Assembly (NCBI GenBank): GCA_028285415.1
Contig: JANQPF010000033.1
Coordinates: 62,001-126,000, forward strand
From: Pseudomonadales bacterium
GTDB taxonomy: Bacteria; Pseudomonadota; Gammaproteobacteria; Pseudomonadales; Azotimanducaceae
Direction of reading: 5' to 3'
DNA length: 64,000 nucleotides
Each line of letters opens with the position of its first letter. The first letter of the stretch is position 1. A program made the position numbers and the translations under genes. Below are positions 43,374-51,543 of this stretch, piece after piece. The notes under the pieces are model-generated. The model saw nothing but the letters and a program-made list of their open reading frames with translations. It had not been told where the DNA came from and made no database searches.

Positions 43374-44660
43374 TTAGGCATACTCTTGCGCAAGGCTCGG
43401 ACTTTCTCGAATGTTCCTAACATCTTCGATAATTGCTGCAAGTGTCTCGTAACGCTGGGCGGGTAGCGCACTAAAGACTTTGTCGATCATTCGGGACCGA
43501 TCCTGCTCAAATACTGCATGTAGAGATATGATCACATTCTCGACCTCCTCGCGTTCGATAATTTGTTTGTTTACCAAATCATCCCGCTCAGCCTGATCGC
43601 GTTTGTGCGCTGCGAACGCTTCAAAACGATTGCGCTCTTCAATCTGCGTCCAACGCCCGCGAATCCTGTCCCATAGTCCAAGTGCTCCGCGCCGAAATCG
43701 CCTTTGACGGATGAGGCTTTCTTCATCTTGGTTGAGTTTTTGCTGCGCTTTCAGGGCTTCACGCTGGCGTTGATGACGGTCCTGCAATCGTCTCACTTTC
43801 GCGCGCTGCGAGAAGAGCTGTTGTTCGTTCTGCTCACGAAGCTGGCCAATCAAAGAAAGCATCCGCTCACATAGTTGCTGATCAATCATCTCCCGCGTTT
43901 CATCAACACTCGGTAACTCCTTCGGCGGTCCCAATCTTTCTTCCAGGACCTTGCGTTTTTGACCGGTAGACCGGCTGAGGGAAAACACTTCGCCGCGCCA
44001 ATCCACTGCAACAAACCCGCGCCGGTCTCCACGTGCCAGATAAAAACCCTTTCGCTCCAATGCCTGCTTAACCTGCGCTTTCGTCTTCCCGCTCTGCCAA
44101 CACTCTCTCAACGTGGCTTTGATCTGCTTTGGATCAAGATCGAGCCTTCTCGCCTGTTGCCATTCGGCCAGCGAATAGTTCAATGGGTTGGTGAGCTTTC
44201 GGTCTTGGTGGCCTGGCGGTAAATCCCATCCATACGCCAGGTAGATCTGTTTCGAGATCGCCGCCATTCTATTTTTATAGAACGGCAGGTTGATCGCTTT
44301 CATTTCCGGTGTTATCCGGCTATAAACTGCGTGCCCATGCCTACGTCCGTTTTTCTCGTGAAACAAAACAATTCTCGGCTGTCCTTCCAGACCCATTTTT
44401 TCTTCAATCATCGACAGCGCTGTTTCATACGTTTCGATGTCAGCGCGCTCGCCTTTAGGCGGGCTCAGGCTGATCGAAAACAGATACTGCCGGCAGCGCG
44501 TGCCTTTAGCGATGGCTTCGGCTTCATCCAGCGCACCAAGCACATCACTCGAAACAAACCCGGAAGTTGAATGCACCTCAACATGTTCGTTATCTTCGAC
44601 GTTGAGGAGATGATGACCGAGCTTGCGTGCAAACCCGCGTTGCGAGGCCTTAATAATCAT
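43374..44660 (-). CDS. MobP-type relaxase
   Basis: A 428-residue relaxase that would nick at oriT and lead DNA transfer. The N-terminal ~170 residues are the catalytic domain, with the metal-binding motif FHEKNGRRHGHAVYS (near residues 100-114) and the upstream phrase TRCRQYLFSISLSPPKGE. The catalytic Tyr is not obvious by eye. The C-terminal half is a charged coiled-coil (QRAKVRRLQDRHQRQREALKAQQK). Its start overlaps the end of the MobC-like gene (44657-44660). A broken relative lies at 32280-32535. Confidence 0.88.
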   Translation of the reverse strand: MIIKASQRGFARKLGHHLLNVEDNEHVEVHSTSGFVSSDVLGALDEAEAIAKGTRCRQYLFSISLSPPKGERADIETYETALSMIEEKMGLEGQPRIVLFHEKNGRRHGHAVYSRITPEMKAINLPFYKNRMAAISKQIYLAYGWDLPPGHQDRKLTNPLNYSLAEWQQARRLDLDPKQIKATLRECWQSGKTKAQVKQALERKGFYLARGDRRGFVAVDWRGEVFSLSRSTGQKRKVLEERLGPPKELPSVDETREMIDQQLCERMLSLIGQLREQNEQQLFSQRAKVRRLQDRHQRQREALKAQQKLNQDEESLIRQRRFRRGALGLWDRIRGRWTQIEERNRFEAFAAHKRDQAERDDLVNKQIIEREEVENVIISLHAVFEQDRSRMIDKVFSALPAQRYETLAAIIEDVRNIRESPSLAQEYA

Positions 44661-45019
44661 TCGCCGCCCCGCTTTCCTAGTGATGTGAGTAGCAGGTTCC
44701 GAATTTCGCGAACATCTGCGCAGGCGTTGATGAGTACGGAACGGCTCTCTTCATCCAATGTGAGAGTTCCTTCACTCGCGGCTTGCGCAAGGGTGTTGAG
44801 ATTGTCGGAAAGCGGCGATCTCCCCAACGCCAGCAGACTTTGTGCAAGCGCCGTATTTTCCTTAATCGGCTTTGCCTGCTTTCGCCTGCGCGTCCCGTCG
44901 CTAAGAACGCACCGACGAATATGTTCGCCCAGACTCACGCCTGCCGCATCACGTTCAAGGCGCAAACGTTCTTCTGCAGTAAAGCGGATTGAAAAAGGTG
45001 AGGTCGGTTGCTTAACCAT
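44657..45019 (-). CDS. MobC-like relaxosome accessory protein
   Basis: A 120-residue protein with FSIRFTAEERLRLERDAAGVSLGEHIRRCVLSDG at the N-terminus, a ribbon-helix-helix-like DNA-binding pattern of MobC/TraJ-type accessory proteins. The C-terminal part has the helices EIRNLLLTSLG. It binds oriT and helps the relaxase. It overlaps the relaxase gene by four bases, as is usual for mobC-mobA pairs. oriT should lie upstream (above 45020). Confidence 0.78.
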   Translation of the reverse strand: MVKQPTSPFSIRFTAEERLRLERDAAGVSLGEHIRRCVLSDGTRRRKQAKPIKENTALAQSLLALGRSPLSDNLNTLAQAASEGTLTLDEESRSVLINACADVREIRNLLLTSLGKRGGE

Positions 45020-45077
45020 ACCTCACCTTAAGGCTCGCTCAGTCTACTTCCGGGAAACGGGCAAATATTTCGAATGA

Positions 45078-45470
45078 TTAACGCTCAAGAGCTGGAATCA
45101 GACGTGGATGCCTGCACTTTGCCCAAAGCGATAAGAGCCTCAATCGATCCGGGCGCCTCGATACCCTTCTCGGAATGTTTCGTGACTCAAACGCCTCCAG
45201 GTAATGCGAAAACCATCTTGTCGAATCCTTCTTGTCCAGAATAATCGGGTCGATATCAGGCAAGGCAAACAATTCACCCATGCGAAAAGGAAAACTCACA
45301 AAGCCTGTTCTGCAAAACACCAGAGACATATCGTCTGGCATTGTGTAACGCGACATGTCTGCTTCGGCCATGATCACGTTACTGATCACCATCCACAAAC
45401 GCTGATAGTTAAGGGGATCTAATAAATACTCATCGGTCTCCGCATAAGGCGGTTCAAATTCAACTCGCAT
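45078..45470 (-). CDS. Hypothetical protein, paralogue of the one at 48487
   Basis: A 130-residue protein; ATG 45470 follows gaggttttgtt. Its second half aligns with the protein encoded at 48487-48861: YQRLWMVISNV / YRRLWIAARNL, FCRTG / LYRSG, PDIDPI / PDIDEV, TRWFSHYLEAF / VRWLGYYFLAD, RPDRLRLLSLWAKCRHP / KFQRLQLIDLYFRIRYP. This is an unnamed family with two copies in this element. Cytosolic, function unknown. Confidence 0.6.
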   Translation of the reverse strand: MRVEFEPPYAETDEYLLDPLNYQRLWMVISNVIMAEADMSRYTMPDDMSLVFCRTGFVSFPFRMGELFALPDIDPIILDKKDSTRWFSHYLEAFESRNIPRRVSRRPDRLRLLSLWAKCRHPRLIPALER

Positions 45471-45747
45471 AACAAAACCTCAACCCCCGCAATCAAGGGC
45501 ACAGTAAAAGTTCCCCGAACGCACTGTTCGGTCTAAGAGATTTCGCGAAACTCTGTGATCGAGACTGCCCGTAGGATCTGCGAAGTGATACGAATAGATT
45601 TTGCGAACACTTGCGAATAGCTGTCGCCGCAACTTAGCCAGAACGTTTGTGAGAGCGACATTGACGTTTTTGCTTGACTCACTACCGGTTATTCCCTAAC
45701 TAAAGGAATTGTTTTTATCTGGAGCCCTGATCAGAGAGTGAAAAGAC

Positions 45748-46077
45748 TTGTCAGAGAAACTGCCTCGTGAGGAATATTTTGCAGAGATTGACCGCGTAGT
45801 GACTCACTTGGAATCAGCAGGAGTTTCCAAACCGCGATGCTTTCTTTTTAGAAAACTCTGCGAGGAAGTCTATGAAATGGAGAGAGAAAATGCCTATTTT
45901 CAAATCGGCAAGAGAAAAAAAGGCCACAACTTCCACGACAAACCCCCAGCAATGGTCCTCGATGACGTTGTCGAATTTTTTGTGGAAGAGCTCTGGAAAC
46001 CATCACGCTTAGAACAACACTACCAAGAGTATCTAAAGACCGTTAAACCTTTTAGCATTCAGGATCTGGAACCCTAA
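45748..46077 (+). CDS. Small hypothetical protein
   Basis: A 109-residue cytosolic protein from TTG 45748 (MSEKLPREEYFAEIDRVV...RCFLFRKLCEEVYEMERE). No signal, no family recognised. It is followed 26 bases on by a 392-residue unknown gene on the same strand, so they may be an operon. Confidence 0.5.
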   Translation: MSEKLPREEYFAEIDRVVTHLESAGVSKPRCFLFRKLCEEVYEMERENAYFQIGKRKKGHNFHDKPPAMVLDDVVEFFVEELWKPSRLEQHYQEYLKTVKPFSIQDLEP

Positions 46078-46103
46078 CTTCACTCATTAGGTATTCTAGC
46101 CAG

Positions 46104-47282
46104 ATGTATAGTTTCGGAGGTTCGAGGCGCTGCGATCCTAAATCTCTAGACGCAAAGTACGAAGCGATCCTGGCAGTGTTGTGCGCTCATAACTCTCACG
46201 CAGAAATGAAGCGTTCAGATTCTGAGTGGTTAGGTGCCACTTGGTGGACTTTCTTAAGAAACACCCTTAAGCAACATGATGCATGGCCGAAGTTCAAAAC
46301 CCTTCTAGAGCAGAACAAGCTAAATTTTAATACCGCAAACAAACTTCCGGCTGGACAAACACTTTCTCCCACGCGTTCAATTCCTTACTTTTGCCTTGCC
46401 GTAGAAGCCCTCGACGACGACTGGGAACTTCAAAAGCTCATAGAATTCTTCCTTGAGCAGATGCTGAGCAGGGGGCAGCTGCTAGACTTCAAGATTCGAA
46501 ACCCTGAAGCGTTGAGAGACAATCTGCTTTCTGGCCGTTCCAATATCGACGTCTGCTCTGAAGCTAACGCTCACTTCGATCACTTAGTCAAAGTGTTTAC
46601 GGATGGAGTCGAAGGTGTCACTGGAGATCAAGCTGCCTTGTCTCAGGAAGTCGCGGGGGTAGAGTCGGAATCAAACTTTTCAAACAGCAGCAATACTACT
46701 AGTGCTTATCAGGACGCGGTTAGACAACGCACATTCGACCTTCATTTGGTCTATAAACAGTTTAAGAGTGAATGGATCGTAAGGTTTGAAGAGAATATCG
46801 GCTTTGAGGCAGACCCTTCATCCTTCTTAAAAATAGTACAGCTCTATCTCCATCAAGCGGAAGAATTCCAAATAATGGAAAAAGAGATATCTCCGATGCA
46901 TTTCCGCGCCGCAGCTTTAGCACGCTTGGTATCAAATATCCGCCCGATTTCTCGCAGACCGCCAACCGTAGATTCGGACTCGAATATGGATGCAGAACGG
47001 ATCATGGGACAAATCAACGAAATCTTTGCTTTGCGCGTGTTCTTTTACTGCTTGGGGATGAACTCGAGTGATCTACGCGCGGAAGGAGTGTCGGCAGTTG
47101 TCAAGGATCTAATTGATGCGTTTAAGAACAAAGACCCACAGTTGGGGCTCCTGATAGCAATTGCAAAGCTCCTGAAGGCAAGTTCTAAGCTGGATGAACC
47201 AAAGAGAAATGAAGAAGAACATATCAAGGCACTCTTTCGAAGGTTTCAGACTTCTTTGCGCCAACGTATTCCCAGCGGCTAA
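46104..47282 (+). CDS. Hypothetical protein, 392 aa
   Basis: A 392-residue, mostly helical soluble protein. It has no transmembrane segment, a Ser/Asn-rich linker near residue 190 (SNFSNSSNTTS) that separates two helical halves, and an acidic C-terminus. No enzymatic motif recognised. It pairs with the 109-residue gene upstream in a stretch between the relaxase and the small element-backbone genes, a typical site for cargo. Its role is unknown. Confidence 0.55.
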   Translation: MYSFGGSRRCDPKSLDAKYEAILAVLCAHNSHAEMKRSDSEWLGATWWTFLRNTLKQHDAWPKFKTLLEQNKLNFNTANKLPAGQTLSPTRSIPYFCLAVEALDDDWELQKLIEFFLEQMLSRGQLLDFKIRNPEALRDNLLSGRSNIDVCSEANAHFDHLVKVFTDGVEGVTGDQAALSQEVAGVESESNFSNSSNTTSAYQDAVRQRTFDLHLVYKQFKSEWIVRFEENIGFEADPSSFLKIVQLYLHQAEEFQIMEKEISPMHFRAAALARLVSNIRPISRRPPTVDSDSNMDAERIMGQINEIFALRVFFYCLGMNSSDLRAEGVSAVVKDLIDAFKNKDPQLGLLIAIAKLLKASSKLDEPKRNEEEHIKALFRRFQTSLRQRIPSG

Positions 47283-47393
47283 AGCGCACTTCCCTACGTG
47301 GCACAATCGCGGCCTCTTTGTGCAATCCGTGAAAGGCGCCTTTAATCAGCGCTGAATCTCTTCATTTGTTCCCAGATTCATAAGCATATCAAC

Positions 47394-47597
47394 CTATTGC
47401 TTGCTCAATCGGCGCAAGCCAATTCGAACCATGCCAAGAATGGGATAGCCACCGATACCCGATGCCTGCCGGCGGCGCGTCAACAGGTTTTTCCCGTAAG
47501 CGTCGGCTAGGGCTGCTAAAGCAGATCCAAGCGCCGCTAACGGTCCCCCACAAAACCTGTGTGACACGTCGGGGTCGGGCGGCTCTACCCAAGGCAT
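47394..47597 (-). CDS. Possible small protein, divergent from 47645
   Basis: A minus-strand frame with ATG 47597 (TTG 47627 further up) encodes 67 residues that look protein-like (VEPPDPDVSHRFCGGPLAA, ALADAYGKNLLTRRRQ). There is no clear ribosome-binding site. Divergent from the gene at 47645. Weak support. Confidence 0.3.
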   Translation of the reverse strand: MPWVEPPDPDVSHRFCGGPLAALGSALAALADAYGKNLLTRRRQASGIGGYPILGMVRIGLRRLSKQ

Positions 47598-47644
47598 ATG
47601 GTTCGCAATTGTGCGGCCATTAAACAAAGAAGAAGGAGTTCGTT

Positions 47645-47890
47645 ATGACGAATGAAACTCAAAACCAAACCGAAGAAACCACTCAAACCTCCGAGGACAC
47701 CAACCGTCCGGACTACATCGTCAAGCAATATCGCGTGACCAAGGTCGAAGATGGCTGGAAAACCCGCAAAGAGCGGATCGGTGCAGCATGGAATGGCGCC
47801 AACGGTGCCATCTCGATCCGCCTTGCAGGTACGCAAATCATCGAAGGAGACATGCACCTCTTTCCTTCAACCGAGCCATCAATGGACTAA
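47645..47890 (+). CDS. Small element-backbone protein
   Basis: An 81-residue protein with a Thr/Glu/Gln-rich N-terminus, then RPDYIVKQYRVTKVEDGWKT and ERIGAAWNGANGAISIRLAGTQIIEGDMHLFP. The second half resembles small conserved proteins encoded on conjugative elements that read IG-x-AW...G-x-x-I-x-L-x-G-x-Q. Strong ribosome-binding site gaaggag before ATG 47645. Function unknown. Confidence 0.65.
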   Translation: MTNETQNQTEETTQTSEDTNRPDYIVKQYRVTKVEDGWKTRKERIGAAWNGANGAISIRLAGTQIIEGDMHLFPSTEPSMD

Positions 47891-47958
47891 CCGGTCCAGG
47901 TGAGGGCGCCATCAGCGCGTCCTCACCTCAACCCGACAACAAAGAAAGGAGTCTTGTT

Positions 47959-48324
47959 ATGGGTATGGATGTACATGGAAACAGCGGAGATACTTTTCGC
48001 GCAACGATCTGGGCTTGGCCCGCGATTCTAAGCTTTATACAAGATGCTGGTTACGATGTACCCAACAGTTGGCACTACAACAGCGGCGAAGGCCTTCAAT
48101 CGCAAGAGGAGTGCATCGCGCTTGCGGGAATTCTCGCGAGCCATCTTCACCGTTGGGATGGTTCACGTATTGAAGTGCCAAGCAACACGCTTTTCGTCGA
48201 TCAAAACGGAAATCTTGTGACCGAAAAATGTCCTGGTGCCGAAACGCCATTCTGGACCGATCGCGAGCACATCGTGGAATGGATCAAGTTTCTCAAAAAC
48301 TGCGAGGGCTTCGAAATCTGGTAG
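47959..48324 (+). CDS. Small hypothetical protein of the element
   Basis: ATG 47959 is preceded by aaagaaaggag and gives 121 residues (MGMDVHGNSGDTFRATIWAWPAI...FWTDREHIVEWIKFLKNCEGFEIW). The frame is open further upstream, but those starts run over the preceding gene. It is rich in Trp and acidic residues and has no signal peptide. It is followed by a strong terminator. Unknown function. Confidence 0.65.
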   Translation: MGMDVHGNSGDTFRATIWAWPAILSFIQDAGYDVPNSWHYNSGEGLQSQEECIALAGILASHLHRWDGSRIEVPSNTLFVDQNGNLVTEKCPGAETPFWTDREHIVEWIKFLKNCEGFEIW

Positions 48325-48344
48325 GCCCGCATAAACTCTGTGAG

Positions 48345-48378
48345 AAGGCCCATGAGTAATCGTGGGCTTTTTTTTTTT
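48345..48378 (+). terminator. Factor-independent terminator
   Basis: GCCCATGA (48348-48355) and TCGTGGGC (48360-48367) form an 8-bp stem with one G-T pair and a four-base loop, followed by 11 T residues (48368-48378). It ends the unit of the genes at 47645 and 47959. Confidence 0.9.
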
Positions 48379-48486
48379 CAGAAAAATGCGTGCGTATGTA
48401 TCCCGGTTCTTTTTTCCCACACTTAGCCAATTAATCCTTTACGCCTCTTCGCTTTGTTCAATCACTTAGGCCAAGAGGAGGCACAC

Positions 48487-48861
48487 ATGTTGTCACAACC
48501 AGTATGCGTCGTTTACGTCGCCACCCGCTCTGAGTTAGTGCGTAAAAGTTACTACCGCCGGTTATGGATCGCCGCGAGAAACCTCAAAGTCCCCAGAAGA
48601 GCCTGGCTTGATGAAATCGCGGATACCCTCAGAGACTTCGACGGGATGATCCTCTATCGATCAGGCATTCGCTATAACGTTCCGGACATCGATGAGGTCT
48701 TCGGTGATGATCCTGATGTCAGATGGCTAGGCTACTACTTCCTGGCTGATGCTAGCCACAAATACCCTCGGCACAGATCTCGTAAGTTTCAGAGGCTGCA
48801 GCTGATTGATCTATATTTCCGAATTCGATATCCGGACATGGCCGAGCATTTCGGAAAGTAG
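48487..48861 (+). CDS. Hypothetical protein, paralogue of the one at 45078
   Basis: ATG 48487 follows aagaggaggc and gives 124 residues: MLSQPVCVVYVATRSELVRK, then YRRLWIAARNLKVPRRAW, IRYNVPDIDEVFGDD and QRLQLIDLYFRIRYPDMAEHF. The second half aligns with the protein at 45078-45470. It is a single-gene unit with its own terminator. Function unknown; two copies within 3.5 kb suggest duplication during element evolution. Confidence 0.65.
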   Translation: MLSQPVCVVYVATRSELVRKSYYRRLWIAARNLKVPRRAWLDEIADTLRDFDGMILYRSGIRYNVPDIDEVFGDDPDVRWLGYYFLADASHKYPRHRSRKFQRLQLIDLYFRIRYPDMAEHFGK

Positions 48862-48872
48862 ATTTGCTAGAG

Positions 48873-48896
48873 GGGGCCAGCGCATGGCCCCTTTTT
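48873..48896 (+). terminator. Factor-independent terminator
   Basis: GGGGCCA (48873-48879), five-base loop, TGGCCCC (48885-48891), then TTTTT (48892-48896). It stands 12 bases after the stop of the gene at 48487. Confidence 0.88.
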
Positions 48897-48899
48897 ATC

Positions 48900-49530
48900 C
48901 TGAAGTGTAGTCTTCTCTGCCAATCCGAAAACTGAACCGTATCTGCATCAAGTCAATATCGGTTCATCGATCTAAGTCAGTATCCCCCAAAACCAGACGC
49001 AAAATCGGTCCGCTGCGCCGGATCAATGCGCCGGTTCAATCACTATGATCTGGTCAACACTTAAGCCGTTTCAAAGGACTGCAAGATGTGTGTTGTACTA
49101 CAAATCCCTGCGGGATTTTCGGCGTCTCTACGAGACGCTAAACAACACAATCTTGGCAAGGGAGACGCTGCGCTCTCCCGTTGCATCCCTCTCGCTGTGG
49201 CCCACGCCTAAGTATTCAGGTTCTTGTGCATCGATGACGCCGGATCACCGGAACCTCACTTGTAGACATTTCGCTATTGTGCCTGCTAGTTGAAACACCT
49301 CAGCTGACTTGAACGCTTGATACATGTCCCAGCGTCCACTATTAGAGCGGTCAATCAGTCTCGGTGTACAGGTTTATACCAAAAAGTTAGATAGGCGAAC
49401 TAGAGGCGAAATTGATAAACACAATGGTATGGTGCAGTATGAAGGAGTTGGGAACCTCAGCGCTTAATATGCAACTTGTCGCGATCTTTACTCAGAAGCC
49501 TGTCTCAGCGACTAAGCCTTTGCCTGATTC
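48900..49530. other. Non-coding region with a hairpin array
   Basis: About 630 bases without a supported gene. At 49102-49179 three hairpins follow one another: AAATCCC/GGGATTT (49102-49118, loop tgc), GCGTCTC/GAGACGC (49122-49138, loop tac) and GGGAGA/TCTCCC (49160-49179). A CCGG-atca-CCGG element follows near 49234. The frame 49045-49293 is not convincing. This may be a replication or transfer-related element, or an element junction. A similar array occurs near 63890. Confidence 0.45.
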
Positions 49531-49881
49531 GTGAGAGATTTTGCGAAACTAGCTCAGTTGGTTGCGTTACGTCGTGATCGTGAATCGCTGGGAGTCAAAG
49601 CTGCAGCATCACAGATTGGCGTACCTTCATCCATTCTATCCAAGGTAGAGCAAGGTCATATTCCTGATCTTGAGAATCTTGAGTTGATTTGTGATTGGTT
49701 AGCCATAAGTCCCTGCGATGTGTTGGGAGCGCATAAGAACCTCACATTGTCTCAACACGAGCTTAGAGTTCATGGGCACTATAAGAAAAAGAAGGTAAAT
49801 AGCCCTCATACGATGGAAGCGTTTTTTTATGCGATGTTGGCAGCAAAACGCGTGCTGAGGGAGTCAGCTAAAGAGAATTAG
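49531..49881 (+). CDS. XRE-family regulator
   Basis: A 116-residue protein from GTG 49531. Residues ~1-65 form a helix-turn-helix of XRE type (LVALRRDRESLGVKAAASQIGVPSSILSKVEQGHIPDLENLELICDWL). The C-terminal half is basic (HYKKKKVNSPHTMEA). It precedes an ImmA/IrrE-type protease gene by two bases, a pairing known from mobile elements where the protease cleaves the repressor after a stress signal. It probably controls the following genes. Confidence 0.85.
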   Translation: MRDFAKLAQLVALRRDRESLGVKAAASQIGVPSSILSKVEQGHIPDLENLELICDWLAISPCDVLGAHKNLTLSQHELRVHGHYKKKKVNSPHTMEAFFYAMLAAKRVLRESAKEN

Positions 49882-49883
49882 TA

Positions 49884-50453
49884 TTGCAGAGGGGTTTTAA
49901 GGCTCGTTGCGAGCGCATCTCGGAAGGCTATCGGATCGAACTTGGTATCCCAGTTCACCAAGCGCTTACCTATCAAACTCTTGCAAAACACCTAGGTGTA
50001 TTTGTCTACTTGATTGATGACCTTCCTTATCTCGATGACATCTACATTAGTCGGTTGCGGGATATAGATGGAGATGACTGGTCAGCTTTCACCGTCATGG
50101 AAGGAAAGCAATCGTTGATTGTTCTCAATTCAACCCACAGTGAAAGAAGGTTGCAGAATGATGCCATGCACGAACTTTCGCATATAGTTTTGGCACACCC
50201 CCCACTTGAAATGCAAGTCGTTGCAGAAGACATGTATTTCTCAAGCCGGTACAACAAAGCACTTGAAGACGAAGCGGACTGGCTCGCGGCAACCTTGTTG
50301 TTACCGCGGAAGGGACTATTGACCATCTACGGTCAATGTTTGGATGTAGAACAAACGGCGAATCACTTTGGCGTGAGCACACAGCTTACAAAGATGCGAC
50401 TCCAGCGAACCGGAATTCTAAACCAACTGAAATCACGAAGTGGTCGTCGATAG
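49884..50453 (+). CDS. ImmA/IrrE-family metallopeptidase
   Basis: A 189-residue protein from TTG 49884. The zinc-peptidase motif H-E-x-x-H is present as MHELSHIVLAH (near residue 96), with the downstream Glu in LEDEADWLAATLLLPRKGL near residue 133. ImmA-type enzymes cleave partner XRE repressors. It is tightly coupled to the XRE gene upstream and followed 32 bases later by the thymine pyrophosphorylase-like gene, so it probably derepresses the neighbouring system. Confidence 0.85.
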   Translation: MQRGFKARCERISEGYRIELGIPVHQALTYQTLAKHLGVFVYLIDDLPYLDDIYISRLRDIDGDDWSAFTVMEGKQSLIVLNSTHSERRLQNDAMHELSHIVLAHPPLEMQVVAEDMYFSSRYNKALEDEADWLAATLLLPRKGLLTIYGQCLDVEQTANHFGVSTQLTKMRLQRTGILNQLKSRSGRR

Positions 50454-50484
50454 CGCTGCTTCTTCAATTTCCTGGAGAACCACC

Positions 50485-51543
50485 ATGCACGCAATTGAAA
50501 TCGATGGAGTTACTCTTGAAACGACAGATGTTTTTTTCGCGTATTGGTACTTCGCTGCTGAGCGGCAAAAAGTGTTCTTCAATCGCCTGAGCAATCGAGG
50601 GGAAAAACCAACCGCGGATGAAATTCTATTAAAATACAAATTTACAAATGCCTATCGTGCATCTGATCGCGTAAGTCAGTACCTCATTCGCAATGTCATC
50701 TATCGTGACGACCTCTCGCAAGCACCTGACGAGCTTTTCTTCAGAGTTTTACTATTTAAGCTATTCAACAAGATCGAAACTTGGGAGTTTCTTGAAGCCG
50801 AACTCGATGAAGTTTCATTGCAGACCTACTCATTCAAACGGCTAGATAAATTGTTGGGTGAGCGCATGAACCGAGGAGAACGGATCTATTCAGCTGCCTA
50901 CATTATTCCTTCTTGCGGCAATGTTTTCGGATACGAATACAAGCATCAAAATCACCTAAAGCTCATTGAGTGGATGCTTAAAAAGGAGATTCCTGCGCTT
51001 CTCAAAGCTGCTCACTCTATGGCTGAGAGTTACAAGATCTTGCGCTCTGTGCCATCTCTAGGTCCCTTCTTGGCTTACCAATTTGCGACTGACCTCAACT
51101 ACAGTGATTTGACAAACTTCCCCGAAGATCAGTTTGTAGTTGCAGGTCCAGGTGCAATCGATGGAATCCAGAAGTGTTTTGTCGACACATACGGAGTTTC
51201 GGCGGAGGACATCATCAAATACATGTGTGAACATCAATCTCAATACTTGAGGGCTCAAAATGAACCCTTTCAATCTCTGTGGGGCCGACAGCTGCAGCTA
51301 ATTGACTGTCAGAACCTTTTCTGCGAGATCTCGAAATATGCTCGCGTGGCATATCCTGAAGTGATCGGTGTGTCTGGACGCAAACGAATTAAACAAACAT
51401 TCGTCCCTAGTCAGTCGTTGCCGACACCGTGGTATCCACCGAAATGGGGTCTTAACGAAAAAATATCGAAAGATGGATTTGCTCACTTACCTTCTTTCGC
51501 TGGACCAGAAACCGCAGCAGATAAGCAATACACCCTCTTTTGA
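50485..51543 (+). CDS. Alpha-glutamyl/putrescinyl-thymine pyrophosphorylase-like protein (HMUDK-hel type)
   Basis: ATG 50485 follows ctggag, giving 352 residues. The N-terminal part has the family phrases FFAYWYFAAERQKVFFNRL, KYKFTNAYRASDRVSQYLI and LLFKLFNKIETWEFLE, followed by a helical region with PSLGPFLAYQFATDLNYS and GPGAIDGIQKCF. I recognise this as the family formerly named 5-hmdU DNA kinase helical domain and later alpha-glutamyl/putrescinyl-thymine pyrophosphorylase, linked to hypermodified thymine in phages and conflict systems. The phrase PSLGPFLAYQ and the GPGA loop are like DNA-glycosylase helix-hairpin-helix elements. Its 3' end overlaps the opposing MazG gene by 61 bases. Confidence 0.65.
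   Translation: MHAIEIDGVTLETTDVFFAYWYFAAERQKVFFNRLSNRGEKPTADEILLKYKFTNAYRASDRVSQYLIRNVIYRDDLSQAPDELFFRVLLFKLFNKIETWEFLEAELDEVSLQTYSFKRLDKLLGERMNRGERIYSAAYIIPSCGNVFGYEYKHQNHLKLIEWMLKKEIPALLKAAHSMAESYKILRSVPSLGPFLAYQFATDLNYSDLTNFPEDQFVVAGPGAIDGIQKCFVDTYGVSAEDIIKYMCEHQSQYLRAQNEPFQSLWGRQLQLIDCQNLFCEISKYARVAYPEVIGVSGRKRIKQTFVPSQSLPTPWYPPKWGLNEKISKDGFAHLPSFAGPETAADKQYTLF

Noticed and set aside
49045-49293. Open frame of 82 codons in the hairpin-array region
   Set aside because: The translation is low in structure, follows the hairpins, and has no ribosome-binding site.
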